This document shows positions 33,999 to 42,987 of a stretch of 64,000 nt of DNA, in pieces. A program made the position numbers and the translations under genes. Below the pieces are notes generated by a model. That model searched no databases. It was not told where the DNA came from and was given only the letters and a program-made list of their open reading frames with translations. Within the stretch, counting starts at the first letter, position 1; each line of letters opens with the position of its first letter. Source of the DNA: Luteibacter pinisoli (GTDB taxonomy: Bacteria > Pseudomonadota > Gammaproteobacteria > Xanthomonadales > Rhodanobacteraceae); NCBI RefSeq assembly GCF_006385595.1, contig NZ_CP041046.1, positions 3,658,001 to 3,722,000 of the forward strand, in the 5' to 3' direction.

Positions 33999-34853
33999 AT
34001 GCGCGTTCTCCTCATCGTGGTCGCCCTCTTCTGCCTGACGGCGTGCCGGGCTACCTTCTTCGCAAGCATCAATGCTTCGCAGTCTGGCGAGGGCGTCGTG
34101 ACGCATCCCGATCTGGTCTATGACCCCGCGCACCAGCTGGCGCTGGACGTATACGCGCCACCGCATGCCGCGCATGCCCCGGTGGTCGTCTACTTCTTCG
34201 GCGGTGACTGGCAGGAGGGCAAGCGCCAGTGGGATCGCTGGATGGGCGAAGCGCTCGCACGGCAGGGCGTGGTGGCCGTGGTGCCGGACTACCGGCTCTG
34301 GCCTGCTGTCGCCATGGCGGGTTTCCTTACCGACGCCGCCAACGTCGTCCGCTGGGTGCATGAGCATGCGGGCGAGTTCGGCGGCTCGCCCGACAACATC
34401 TTCCTGATGGGCCATTCCTCCGGCGGGCACGTGGCCGCCATGCTCGCCACCGACAGCCAGTGGCTGGGCAAGGTGGGCATGCAGCCGCGGGCGCTGTCCG
34501 GATGGATCGGCGTCGCCGGTGCCTACGACTTCCTGCCCATCGACGACGACCCGGACTACGTTGGCATGTTCGGCACGACCCCGGAGGAACAGGCGGCCTC
34601 GCAGCCGGTGAACTTCGTGGCAAGCGGCGCGCCGCCTGCGCTGCTCCTGCAGGGCGAGGAAGACACCGAGGTGTATCCGTCCGAGGCCCTGTCGATGGCA
34701 GCGCGCTACGAGGATGCGGGTGAGCCGGCCGAGCTGCGCCTTTACCCGGGCGTTGGCCATGAAGGCATCCTGCTGGCCTTTGGCCCCATGAAACACCGCG
34801 CCAGCGTCCTCGCCGACACCGTGGACTTCATCCGTCGGCATCCCGCCCACTAG
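33999..34853 (+). CDS. Lipoprotein alpha/beta hydrolase, tandem copy 1
   Basis: A 284-residue protein with a lipoprotein signal (CLTAC, Cys16). The oxyanion region YFFGGDW and the nucleophile elbow GHSSGG (Ser140), with a likely acid near D222 and His254, give an esterase/lipase triad of the carboxylesterase-like (HSL/BD-FAE) type. It is 40 bases upstream of a homologue of the same length. It would act at the cell envelope on ester substrates, possibly plant cell-wall esters; that is an inference. The ATG at 33999 places the lipoprotein signal at the N-terminus. Confidence 0.85.
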   Translation: MRVLLIVVALFCLTACRATFFASINASQSGEGVVTHPDLVYDPAHQLALDVYAPPHAAHAPVVVYFFGGDWQEGKRQWDRWMGEALARQGVVAVVPDYRLWPAVAMAGFLTDAANVVRWVHEHAGEFGGSPDNIFLMGHSSGGHVAAMLATDSQWLGKVGMQPRALSGWIGVAGAYDFLPIDDDPDYVGMFGTTPEEQAASQPVNFVASGAPPALLLQGEEDTEVYPSEALSMAARYEDAGEPAELRLYPGVGHEGILLAFGPMKHRASVLADTVDFIRRHPAH

Positions 34854-34894
34854 GCGATGCATCCATTTTCACGCCCGGCACGTAACTGTGGGGC

Positions 34895-35746
34895 ATGACC
34901 CGACTCTTCCTCGCCGCGCTCCTCGCCCTGCTGCTCTCCGGTTGCCAGGCGCCCCTCTTCGCCGTCGTCAACGCCCGCCAGTCCTCTGACGGCGTCGTCG
35001 CGCACCATGACATTCCCTTCCACGGCGGGCTTTCGCTCGACGTGTATGCACCGAAGGACGCCAGGAACGCACCGGTGGTGGTGTTCCTCTATGGCGGAAG
35101 CTGGAAGAGCGGCAAGCGACAGTGGTATCGCTGGGTGGGCGAGGCGCTGGCGGCTCGCGGCATCGTGACCGTGGTGCCGGATTACCGCACCTGGCCGCGC
35201 GCGAAACTCGATGGCTTCATGGAGGACACCTCGCAGGCCGTGGCCTGGGCGCACCGCCACGCCGGTGAATACGGCGGTAACACCTCGCGCCTGTTCGTGA
35301 TGGGCCATTCCGCCGGCGCGCACCTGGCGCTGCTGCTGGCGACCGACGGACGCTGGCTGCAACAGCTGGGCATGACGCCGCGAGAGCTGTCGGGCGTGAT
35401 CGGCCTGGCCGGCCCGTACGATTTCCTGCCACTGACCAACGACAGCTTCATCGACATGTTCGGGCATACGCCGCAGGAACAGGCGCGATCGCAGCCGGTG
35501 AACTTCGTCGATGGCGACGAACCGCCTGCGTTGCTGTTGCAGGGCGAGACGGATACGACGGTGAAGCCGCAGAACGCGTTGTCACTGGCAAAGCGCTACG
35601 AGGCGCAGGGCGAGCCCGTCGTCGTGAAGCTGTATCCGGACACCGGGCACATGCGCATCCTGTTTGCCCTGGGTCCGTCGAAGGACAAGGTGCCCGTGCT
35701 CGACGACATCGTCCGCTTCGTCGAAGCGACGCCGAGGCGTCAGTAA
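34895..35746 (+). CDS. Lipoprotein alpha/beta hydrolase, tandem copy 2
   Basis: A 283-residue paralogue of the preceding gene. Lipobox LLSGC (Cys17), YGGSW in the oxyanion region, GHSAGAH (Ser139), likely acid D220 and His252. Long collinear identity with copy 1, including VVPDYR, FGxTPxEQAxSQPVNFV and PPALLLQGE, shows a tandem duplication. Divergence is high enough that the event is old or the copies have specialised. Its last 7 bases overlap the convergent dioxygenase-like gene. Confidence 0.87.
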   Translation: MTRLFLAALLALLLSGCQAPLFAVVNARQSSDGVVAHHDIPFHGGLSLDVYAPKDARNAPVVVFLYGGSWKSGKRQWYRWVGEALAARGIVTVVPDYRTWPRAKLDGFMEDTSQAVAWAHRHAGEYGGNTSRLFVMGHSAGAHLALLLATDGRWLQQLGMTPRELSGVIGLAGPYDFLPLTNDSFIDMFGHTPQEQARSQPVNFVDGDEPPALLLQGETDTTVKPQNALSLAKRYEAQGEPVVVKLYPDTGHMRILFALGPSKDKVPVLDDIVRFVEATPRRQ

Positions 35747-36621
35747 CGCTTGCGTCCTTCGGCATTGCCGCCACGCGCGGCATCCAGCACTTCCGGGTAC
35801 GGATAGTTGAGGCCGAGCAGCTGGCGGATATCGGGGCTTGCCTGTTTTACGAAGGCCTCCGGTAGCGCGGCCGGCAGGTCTTCCATCGGCTTGATGAACT
35901 TCGGCAGGTACTGGGTGATGATCGCCGAGCGGTCGATGCTGCTCCGGTTGGGCATGGCGCAATGCCAGACGGCACCAAAGAACACGACGGTGTCGCCGGG
36001 TTCGCCGAGCATGCGTTCACAGCGGTCGAAGGAGCCGTCTTTCTCGTCGGGGTAGCGCAGTTCGCGCTGGCTGCCGGGGACATACGCCGTCGCGCCGGTG
36101 TCCTCGGTGAACGGATCGAGCATGATCGTCACCTGCCCGTTCAACGGGAAGCTGGCGTTGATCCGCGTCGGATGCGTTTCCGGCGAATGGAAATCCCAGT
36201 ACGGGTAATCGATGTGCGGCTCCTGCCCCGGGCCACCCGGGAGGATCCGGTTCGCCGCGATCGAGCCCATGATGAACTCCGAGCCAAGGAACACCCGCAT
36301 CACCTGCATGATCGTCGGGTGCGCGGCCATGCGCGAGAAAATGTCGCCCTTGGCGAGCAGGTTCCACACGCGGCGCTGCAGGTTGATCCGCCCTGCCCGC
36401 TCGGCATCGCCCTGGAAATGGGTGACCTTGGCCCCGCGGTCGTCCCCGTTGGATTCGCGCATGACGATGTCGCGCGCCTCGGCAATTTCCGCCTCGGAGA
36501 ACAACCCGCGCAGGGTCACCGCACCGACGCCTTCGAGCAGCTCGCGCACGATGGCGTCGGTGTCGAGGGTAGCTTCGGTGAACACGGGCGGTACGACGGC
36601 GGGCTGGCGAACGGCGTTCAT
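35740..36621 (-). CDS. Phytanoyl-CoA dioxygenase (PhyH) family oxygenase
   Basis: A 293-residue Fe(II)/2-oxoglutarate oxygenase-like protein. The metal triad is visible as HID (H136, D138) and H220 in AVWHCAMPN, with a 2-oxoglutarate-binding Arg expected near R231. The family covers many small-molecule hydroxylases, so the substrate is unknown. It is divergent from a Gfo/Idh oxidoreductase, and the gap has a perfect 18-bp LacI-type operator, so the two are likely co-controlled by the LacI regulator at 37852-38844. Confidence 0.88.
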   Translation of the reverse strand: MNAVRQPAVVPPVFTEATLDTDAIVRELLEGVGAVTLRGLFSEAEIAEARDIVMRESNGDDRGAKVTHFQGDAERAGRINLQRRVWNLLAKGDIFSRMAAHPTIMQVMRVFLGSEFIMGSIAANRILPGGPGQEPHIDYPYWDFHSPETHPTRINASFPLNGQVTIMLDPFTEDTGATAYVPGSQRELRYPDEKDGSFDRCERMLGEPGDTVVFFGAVWHCAMPNRSSIDRSAIITQYLPKFIKPMEDLPAALPEAFVKQASPDIRQLLGLNYPYPEVLDAARGGNAEGRKRY

Positions 36622-36662
36622 GGCGGAGGCTCCGGGCGTTGTCAGGGCTTACGCTATGCCGT

Positions 36663-36680
36663 TTTGCAAGCGCTTGCAAA
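36663..36680. promoter_or_regulatory. Perfect 18-bp LacI/GalR-type operator
   Basis: TTTGCAAGC / GCTTGCAAA is a perfect palindrome with a central CG, the shape of LacI-family operators. It lies 41 bases from the PhyH-family start and 59 bases from the Gfo/Idh start, so one bound dimer could shut both promoters. Confidence 0.82.
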
Positions 36681-36739
36681 TTGCACTGCAACATCGCCAG
36701 TATCGGGACGGCGGCCCCACACCACACGGGATATCCAGG

Positions 36740-37855
36740 ATGAAAGAGCTTCGTATCGGCCTGATTGGCGCCGGTTACATGGGCAAGGCACACACCATTG
36801 CCCTGCAGTCGGTAGGCGCCATCTTTGAGACCGGCCTGCGCCCGCGCTGCGAGATGATCGCCACCTCCACGGCGGCGGGCGCGGCGGACCATGCGGCGCG
36901 CTGGGGCTGGCATCGGTCAACCGGGGACTGGCGCACGCTGGTCGATAACCCTGGCATCGATGCGGTCATCATTGCCACCCCGCCACGCACGCACCTGGAC
37001 ATGGTGCTCGCCTGCGTCTCGGCGAAAAAGCCGGTGCTCTGCGAGAAGCCGCTGGGATGCGATGCCGCGGAATCGCTGCGGATGGTGGAGGCGATGGAGG
37101 GCGCCGGCCTCGCCAACATGGTCGGCTTCAACTACATCCGCACGCCCGCCAGCCAGCTGGCAAAGCAGATCATCGCGTCGGGCGAGATCGGCGAGGTCAT
37201 CCAGGTGACCGTCGAGCATGTGGAGGATTACCTGCACGACCCGGCCCTTCCCGCGTCCTGGCGTACGCGCGTGAGCACGGGCACCGCCGCGGGTGCGCTG
37301 GCGGATGTCGCCCCGCACATCATCAACGCCTGCCTGCGTCTGGTTGGGCCCATCGCCAGCCTCGTGGCGGATACGCAGGTCATCCATACCACGCGCCCGG
37401 GGCCGCACGGCCCGGAGGCCATCGAGAACGACGACCAGGGCCAGATGCTGCTGCGCTTCGCCAACGGCGCCAGCGGCAGCCTCAGCTTCAGCCGCGTCGC
37501 GGCGGGGCGGAAGATGGGCTACACCTATCGCATCACCGGCACGCGTGGCGCGCTGTACTTCGATCAGGAGGACCAGAATGCGCTGTGGCTATACGACGCC
37601 GCGCGCGACCCCTCGCGACGGGGGTTCCAGAAAATCCTGATGGGGCCGGCGCACCCGGACTACCTCGCGTTTAGCCAGGGCGTCGGCCACGGCACCGGCT
37701 ACAACGACCAGATCGTGATCGAGCTACGCGATTTCCTGCGCGGGGTGGAAACCGGCGACGCCGTGTGGCCGACCTTCCGCGATGGCTATGAGGTGGACAA
37801 GGTGGTGGAAGCCGCCCTCGCCTCCGCGCGCGACAGGCGCTGGGTCGACCTCTAG
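36740..37855 (+). CDS. Gfo/Idh/MocA family NAD(P)-dependent oxidoreductase
   Basis: A 371-residue enzyme with the N-terminal Rossmann motif GLIGAGYMGKAH (residues 7-18) and the catalytic-region CEKPLGCDAAES near 105, followed by the alpha/beta C-terminal domain. The family oxidises or reduces sugars, inositols and related polyols. The start at 36740 sits before the Rossmann strand. It is divergent from the PhyH-like oxygenase and overlaps the LacI gene by 4 bases at the 3' end. The three genes look like a small inducible pathway for a sugar-like compound; no transporter is adjacent. Confidence 0.92.
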   Translation: MKELRIGLIGAGYMGKAHTIALQSVGAIFETGLRPRCEMIATSTAAGAADHAARWGWHRSTGDWRTLVDNPGIDAVIIATPPRTHLDMVLACVSAKKPVLCEKPLGCDAAESLRMVEAMEGAGLANMVGFNYIRTPASQLAKQIIASGEIGEVIQVTVEHVEDYLHDPALPASWRTRVSTGTAAGALADVAPHIINACLRLVGPIASLVADTQVIHTTRPGPHGPEAIENDDQGQMLLRFANGASGSLSFSRVAAGRKMGYTYRITGTRGALYFDQEDQNALWLYDAARDPSRRGFQKILMGPAHPDYLAFSQGVGHGTGYNDQIVIELRDFLRGVETGDAVWPTFRDGYEVDKVVEAALASARDRRWVDL

Positions 37856-38844
37856 CGGAGGCTGTTGCGGATGATGAGTTCGCAGGGGAAGAGCTTGCTG
37901 CGCGGGACGGCATCCGCGTTGTCCACCCACGCGGCGATGCGTTCGATCGCGTGCAGGATCATCGCCCGGATCGGCTGGCGCACCGTGGTCAGCGAGTAGG
38001 CGGACCACGCCGCCAGCGGCATGTCGTCGAAGCCCACGATGCTGATCTGGCCAGGCACGTCGATATCGCGTTCGCGGCAGGCATCCATCGCGCCCATGGC
38101 GAGCACATCGTCGCCGCAGAACACGCCATCCACCGTGGCATCGTCGTCCAGCAGCGCCAGCATGGCGTCACGGCCGTGGTCGTGCGTGTAGTTGCCGGCG
38201 AACACCGTGCGCCTCAGCGCTTTTCCCGCCGCCTCGGCGAAGCCATTGGCGCGGTCGATGGATGACGCATCGTGCGACGAGCCACCGAGGAACACGAGCT
38301 TTTTCAGACCGCGCTTGCGCATCGCTTCACCGACCAGCCGGCCCCCAGCGACGTTATCCACCGTCGCCACCGGTACCGGTGAGCCACGCCCTGCCCTCCC
38401 GAACACATGAATCACCGGCATGCCTGCGGCGCGGCACGACGCGGCGAAGCCCGCAGGCGGTGCGGAGGTGGCGATCAGCACGGCATCCACGCTGTACTGG
38501 CGCATCATGTCCAGCGCCTGGCTCCCGTCCTCATCCTCGCCCAGGTTCGCCAGCAGGGGCCGCAACCCACGCGCCTGCAGCTCCCGGGTGAACAGGTCGA
38601 ACACCTCCATGAAGGTGGGGTTCGCAAAGTGATTGGAGACCAGGCCGATCAGCGCCGTGCGCCCGGTCATCAGGCTGCGGGCCAGCTGGTTCGGCCGGTA
38701 TCCCAGAGATTCCGCCGCCGCCAGCACGCGCGCCTTCGTCTTCGCCGAGACACTCGCGCCCGCGGTAAACGTGCGCGACACGGCGGAGATCGAAACTCCG
38801 GCAAGTTCGGCAACATCACGGGCGGTGGTCGTGCGGGTATGCAT
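37852..38844 (-). CDS. LacI/GalR-family transcriptional regulator
   Basis: A 330-residue repressor. Residues 7-50 form the LacI helix-turn-helix (RDVAELAGVSISAVSRTF with hinge YRPNQLARSLMTGRT), followed by a periplasmic-binding-protein-like sugar domain (IGLVSNHFANP, GRDAMLALL, ISIVGFDDMPLAAWS). The start is uncertain between ATG 38844 and ATG 38862, neither with a strong ribosome site; the first is preferred because the HTH then begins at once. The perfect palindrome at 36663-36680 is the likely operator. Effector unknown. Confidence 0.92.
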   Translation of the reverse strand: MHTRTTTARDVAELAGVSISAVSRTFTAGASVSAKTKARVLAAAESLGYRPNQLARSLMTGRTALIGLVSNHFANPTFMEVFDLFTRELQARGLRPLLANLGEDEDGSQALDMMRQYSVDAVLIATSAPPAGFAASCRAAGMPVIHVFGRAGRGSPVPVATVDNVAGGRLVGEAMRKRGLKKLVFLGGSSHDASSIDRANGFAEAAGKALRRTVFAGNYTHDHGRDAMLALLDDDATVDGVFCGDDVLAMGAMDACRERDIDVPGQISIVGFDDMPLAAWSAYSLTTVRQPIRAMILHAIERIAAWVDNADAVPRSKLFPCELIIRNSLR

Positions 38845-38879
38845 GGGTTTAGCGTAACCCATGACCGGGGCCGTGGCCG

Positions 38880-39290
38880 CTAGACCTCCGCAGACAGCCG
38901 GATGGACTGGGCTTCCAGGGTAGCCAGGCGGTCGATCAGGCCGGCGTACCAGCTGGCGAGGCCGCTCTTCGTGTCCAGGTGGAACTCCATCGTGCCCTGG
39001 AGGCCGGCGCGCAGGTTGAACGGGGTATCCATCTGAACGTGGGGTCCCGCGTCCGATAGCGTCACAGGGACCTGATTGAGGAGAGCGTCGCCTTCATCCC
39101 GGCTCAGTACGCCCAGCCGCTCTTGCTCGACGACGTACTCGCTCAGCTGACGCGGGGTGATGTGTGAGAAGTCGATGCGCTTATCAAGCGCAAATGGCTC
39201 GGCGTCACGAGCGGGCGCCGTGGCGGTTTGCGCTCGCGTTGACGGCACGAGTTGCGAGGCGGGCACGGCTGAGTTGATGGAAACCTGCAT
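38880..39290 (-). CDS. Unidentified small protein
   Basis: Not recognised. The start is well supported: GGAGGT lies 7 bases before the ATG at 39290. The 136-residue product begins with a polar Ser/Thr/Pro/Ala-rich segment (about 1-35) and continues with an amphipathic helical part (TPRQLSEYVVEQERLG, DEGDALLNQVPV). It has no signal peptide, membrane helix or cysteine. It lies next to the LacI gene on the same strand. The region from here to 39960 is less GC-rich than its surroundings and may be a later addition. Function cannot be assigned. Confidence 0.65.
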   Translation of the reverse strand: MQVSINSAVPASQLVPSTRAQTATAPARDAEPFALDKRIDFSHITPRQLSEYVVEQERLGVLSRDEGDALLNQVPVTLSDAGPHVQMDTPFNLRAGLQGTMEFHLDTKSGLASWYAGLIDRLATLEAQSIRLSAEV

Positions 39291-39540
39291 GTTTGGACCT
39301 CCTGGCCTTGGCGCAGCCATCAGACCACGCACCCTTTGCGACAGACGCCCTTGGGACAGGTGCCGAGACAAACGCTGACGTGAATTGGCGTACGCCGCCT
39401 ACAGGTCAGTCATCCGTCTTCGCCATTCCTAGTCAACGAGGCAGCGGCCTACGCGTAAACGAGGGTGCCATCTACTCGGTAATCCAAGTGCGGCACACGA
39501 CCATGGTTTCCGGCAATAAGGCCGACAAAGGGACACGATC

Positions 39541-39957
39541 ATGAAACGAATGTGCTTCGCCTTTCTCGCAGTAGCCTCGACGCTTCCGTCATATGCGAGC
39601 TCTCTAACAGGCGCCTATGTCTTCCGCGTCCAATCCGCAGCCGGGGGAAACGAGTACGTTGAAGGAAAAAGCACGACCGTAAACGACCACGGCGGCGCGT
39701 GGATGCAGATCACTACCGACGACATCGGCTACGGCAAAGCCGCCCAGGCGAAATTACTCAGCAATGCGCTTCGTGAGATCAAGACGGAACCGTTGTGCAA
39801 GAACGGAAACGCCGTTGGGCCATGCCGTCGTGGCGAAACCATCATTGGCTATCGCCGCACGTGGGACGCAAATGGCCACCAGGGTGGCAACTTCGAGTAT
39901 GCGGTCTATCCAGCCACTAGCGGAAAAGAGCAGCGCGTGACATTCCAGGTGCGCTGA
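39541..39957 (+). CDS. Unidentified secreted protein
   Basis: Not recognised. A 138-residue product with a short signal peptide (about residues 1-20, MKRMCFAFLAVASTLPSYAS). The mature part is polar and probably beta-rich (AYVFRVQSAAGGNEYVEG, GGNFEYAVYP) with two cysteines (LCKNGN and GPCRRG) that could pair. AGGGA lies about 8 bases before the ATG. Base composition is less GC-rich than the flanks. The gap 39291-39540 before it holds no convincing gene. Confidence 0.65.
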   Translation: MKRMCFAFLAVASTLPSYASSLTGAYVFRVQSAAGGNEYVEGKSTTVNDHGGAWMQITTDDIGYGKAAQAKLLSNALREIKTEPLCKNGNAVGPCRRGETIIGYRRTWDANGHQGGNFEYAVYPATSGKEQRVTFQVR

Positions 39958-39996
39958 TCGCGGCTGCTTTTGCGACATGTAACGAGGCGTGTGGAC

Positions 39997-40127
39997 TCGG
40001 GGGCGGGCAGGCCCTTGGGGCCGACATAAGCGGAGGGCCGCGTGGCGCGGCGATTCTCGCGACGAGGAAGCTACGGCCCGGTCCGAAGGTCCGCGTCTGG
40101 CGGCCCCAAGGGCCTGCCCGCCCCCGA
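39997..40127. repeat. 131-bp element with 27-bp perfect inverted ends
   Basis: The left arm 39997-40023 (TCGGGGGCGGGCAGGCCCTT and so on) is matched base for base by the reverse complement at 40101-40127, enclosing 77 bases of GC-rich DNA. No open frame runs through it and no clear target-site duplication flanks it. It sits in the gap between two convergent genes. It may be a non-autonomous MITE-like element, a dispersed REP-type repeat, or a long transcriptional stop. Only one copy is in the window. Confidence 0.8.
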
Positions 40128-40160
40128 CCGCGACACCCCACCCGCCCGTAATCGCGGCAC

Positions 40161-40191
40161 AAAAAGGCCGGGCAGCGAACTGCCCGGCCTT
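40161..40191 (-). terminator. Rho-independent terminator of the M1 aminopeptidase gene
   Basis: On the minus strand a perfect 12-bp stem AAGGCCGGGCAG / CTGCCCGGCCTT with loop TTCG is followed by five T residues. It lies 21 bases past the aminopeptidase stop. Confidence 0.92.
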
Positions 40192-40212
40192 GGTCTGCTT
40201 TAACGTCGACGA

Positions 40213-42891
40213 TTACTTGATCGTCTTCGCGTCCTGCTTGTCCTTCAGTGCGGAGCACAGGAGGATCGACTCGCTGGTCTGCGCGAGGCCGCGTTCGGCA
40301 CCGCTCACCTGGCCGAGGCGGGGCTTGAAGAACTCGCTGAGGCGGTCAGCCTCGGCCTTCGAGCAACCACCCTGCGCGGCGAGCGACGGCAGCTTGCCGC
40401 CGGCGAAGCTACCCGTGCGGGCGATGATCTTGTCGTAGTTCGTGGTGAACCACTGCCACAGCTCATCACGCGACTTCTCGTTGTCGCGGCCACCCATCAG
40501 CACCATCGCCATCTCGCCGACCTTCACGTCCTTGCCCAGGGCAAAGTCGCGGGCCTTGTTGGCGAGTGCGGCGTTCGGCGCATCGCCGAGTGCCGCAAGC
40601 ATCGCGTTGCGCTTGGCCGGGTCCGAAGTCTTCGGGATTTCGGCGATCAGCGCATCGACGGCCGGGGCACCACGTTCCTGCACGGCCACGCCGAGGGCGG
40701 TGGCGAGCAGGTCCGGGTCGGCGGCGTCGAGGTCGAGGTGGCCGTCCTTCGTCTTCAGCGCGGCGTCGCCCTGCGCGAGCATTTCGGCACGCACATCCTT
40801 ATCGGCGATGTCCTTGTCGGCAAGGAAGCCCACGAGCACGTTGCGGGTCAGGGTGTCGTTGTCCTTCTCACCGGCCTTCTTGCGGAAGCCCAGCGAGGCC
40901 AGCTTCGGCTTGTAGGCATCGATGGCCCACTTGCGCAGCACGGCGCGCTGGGCGTCCGTGGTGGCGACGTGGTCGACGATCCAGGTGAACGTACCCATCG
41001 GCGCGGTGAACACTTCGCGGGTGTTCGACGCGGTGACCGGCTTCAGCGCGGCCAGCGTGTCACCGGCGTTGATGTCGCCATGCTGGAAGCCCGCGCGCAC
41101 GGCATCGGCGTAAGCCAGCTGCTCGGCGTCGCTCAGCCTGGAGACCACCTTGGCGAGGTTGGCGAGGTCCGCCTTGCTCTGCGCGAAGCGGTAGTAACCG
41201 CGGCCGCTGGCATTCGGCATCACCCAGGTGTTCTTCGCGGCGCCGTCGAGGACGATGCTGCCCTCGGCCGCGCTGAAGATTTCGCACTTCACCTTGTCGC
41301 CGCCGGCCACGCCGTAGCGCACGCACATCGGCACGCCCCACACGCGGTTCGCGTCACCGGTGCTGCCCAGCGGCAGGTAACGGCTCTGCTTCACGTGCAG
41401 CACGGTCTTGCCGTCTTCGGTCTTCACTTCGGTGGTGACGTACGGCACGCCGGACTGGTCGAGGAAGCTGTTGAACGCCTTCTTGAACTGCTCGCCCTGG
41501 CCCGCGGCTTCGGCGATCGAATCGACGAGGTCGTCAGCGGTGGCGTTGGCGAACTTGTGCTTCTGGATGTACGCGCGCATGCCCTTCTGGAACACCGGCT
41601 CGGACACGTAGCCTTCGAACATGCCCAGCACCGCGGCACCCTTCTGGTAGGTGATGCCGTCGAACGCGGTTTCGATGTCGCCGTTGCCGGTGATTTCCTG
41701 GCGGATCTTGCGGGCGCTGACCAGGCTGTCGTTATTCATCGCACCCTGGGCACCGCGGACGCGGTCCAGGTCGGCGCGGTATTCCGGATGCACCTTCTGG
41801 GTGACCTTCTGCTGCATCCACGTCGCGAAGGCTTCGTTGAGCCACAGGTCGTTCCACCACGCCATGGTGACGGTGTCGCCGGTCCACTGGTGGGCCAGCT
41901 CATGCGCATTGACGTTGAACGAGCCACGCACGTAGTTGGCGGCCGAATCCGGATCGATCAGCAGCAGCCAGTCGCGGAAGGTGACCAGGCCCGCGTTTTC
42001 CATGGCGCCCGCGCTGAAGTCCGGCGCGGCCAGCAGGTCGAGCTTGTCGAACGGATAGCCGAAACCGTAGTACTCCTCGAGCGTGTGGATGATCGAGTTG
42101 GTTTCGCCCAGCACGTGCTGCATGCGGTGGCCTTCGCCCTTGGCGGCGATGCCGCGCAGCGGGGTGGCCGTGGTGCGGAATTCGGTCGGGCTGATGTCCG
42201 GGCCCTTCACCACGTCCCACGGGCCGACGGCGAACGCGACCAGGTAGGTCGGCAGCGGCTTGGTCGTGGAGAAGGTCAGGGTCTTCCAGCCAGCGCCGGC
42301 CTTCTCTTCCTTCACCTGCGCGGTGTTGGCCACGCCCTGGTCGTCGGCCGGGATGGTGAGGCTCAGGTCGTAGGTGGTCTTGAAGCGCGGCTCGTCGAAG
42401 CCCGGGAACGCGTAGCGGGCCGACACCGGCTCCATCTGCGTCATGGCGTACGGGACGCCTTCGTGCGAGACCTTGTACAGGCCCTGCAGCTGCTTGTTCA
42501 GCGGCGCGGCGAAGTCGATGGCGACGGTGATCTCGCCCTCGAGCTTCGCGCCGAGGTCGAGGCGGGCGACGCCTTCCTTCTCGGCGGCAACGGTGTACTT
42601 ACCGGTGTGCTTCTTGCCGGCGGCGTCGGTGACGACCACCTTGGAGACCTTCAGCTCCTTGCCGTGGATCCAGACAAAGTCGGACGGCTGGGTGAGCTTG
42701 ATCTTGATGGACGCCGAGCCGGTGTAGTCCTCCTGCTTGGGGTCGACCTTGAAGGCCAGCTTGTAGCTTTCCGGCTGGGCCCAGTCCGGGAGGTGGCCGA
42801 GCGGCGGCGCGGCGTCCGTGCCGGCGGCGAGCGCGACGCCACAGCAGGCGGCGAGCGCGGTGAGAACAAGGGGACGGACGAGACGACGCAT
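40213..42891 (-). CDS. Secreted M1-family zinc aminopeptidase
   Basis: An 892-residue exported peptidase with a signal peptide (about 1-23). The exopeptidase motif GAMEN is at 295-299 and the zinc site HELAH at 330-334, with the third ligand E353 in NEAFA. A beta-rich N-terminal domain and a long helical C-terminal domain (about 560-892) match the M1 family of the eukaryotic ERAP/puromycin-sensitive type rather than E. coli PepN. It would trim N-terminal residues from peptides in the periplasm. A strong terminator follows; upstream is a DUF1428 gene on the same strand. Confidence 0.93.
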   Translation of the reverse strand: MRRLVRPLVLTALAACCGVALAAGTDAAPPLGHLPDWAQPESYKLAFKVDPKQEDYTGSASIKIKLTQPSDFVWIHGKELKVSKVVVTDAAGKKHTGKYTVAAEKEGVARLDLGAKLEGEITVAIDFAAPLNKQLQGLYKVSHEGVPYAMTQMEPVSARYAFPGFDEPRFKTTYDLSLTIPADDQGVANTAQVKEEKAGAGWKTLTFSTTKPLPTYLVAFAVGPWDVVKGPDISPTEFRTTATPLRGIAAKGEGHRMQHVLGETNSIIHTLEEYYGFGYPFDKLDLLAAPDFSAGAMENAGLVTFRDWLLLIDPDSAANYVRGSFNVNAHELAHQWTGDTVTMAWWNDLWLNEAFATWMQQKVTQKVHPEYRADLDRVRGAQGAMNNDSLVSARKIRQEITGNGDIETAFDGITYQKGAAVLGMFEGYVSEPVFQKGMRAYIQKHKFANATADDLVDSIAEAAGQGEQFKKAFNSFLDQSGVPYVTTEVKTEDGKTVLHVKQSRYLPLGSTGDANRVWGVPMCVRYGVAGGDKVKCEIFSAAEGSIVLDGAAKNTWVMPNASGRGYYRFAQSKADLANLAKVVSRLSDAEQLAYADAVRAGFQHGDINAGDTLAALKPVTASNTREVFTAPMGTFTWIVDHVATTDAQRAVLRKWAIDAYKPKLASLGFRKKAGEKDNDTLTRNVLVGFLADKDIADKDVRAEMLAQGDAALKTKDGHLDLDAADPDLLATALGVAVQERGAPAVDALIAEIPKTSDPAKRNAMLAALGDAPNAALANKARDFALGKDVKVGEMAMVLMGGRDNEKSRDELWQWFTTNYDKIIARTGSFAGGKLPSLAAQGGCSKAEADRLSEFFKPRLGQVSGAERGLAQTSESILLCSALKDKQDAKTIK

Positions 42892-42987
42892 GTGGGTGGG
42901 ACTCCCTGTGGATAATCCCGCCCATCCTGAGGAGAGGGGTGACTTCCGACCCAGTGCCAGAAGGCACCCCGTCCTCGCTGCGCCGCG

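Noticed and set aside
39293..39544. An 83-codon plus-strand frame before the secreted protein gene.
   Set aside because: It has no ribosome site, begins at the upstream edge of another gene and has no family; it is probably leader DNA.
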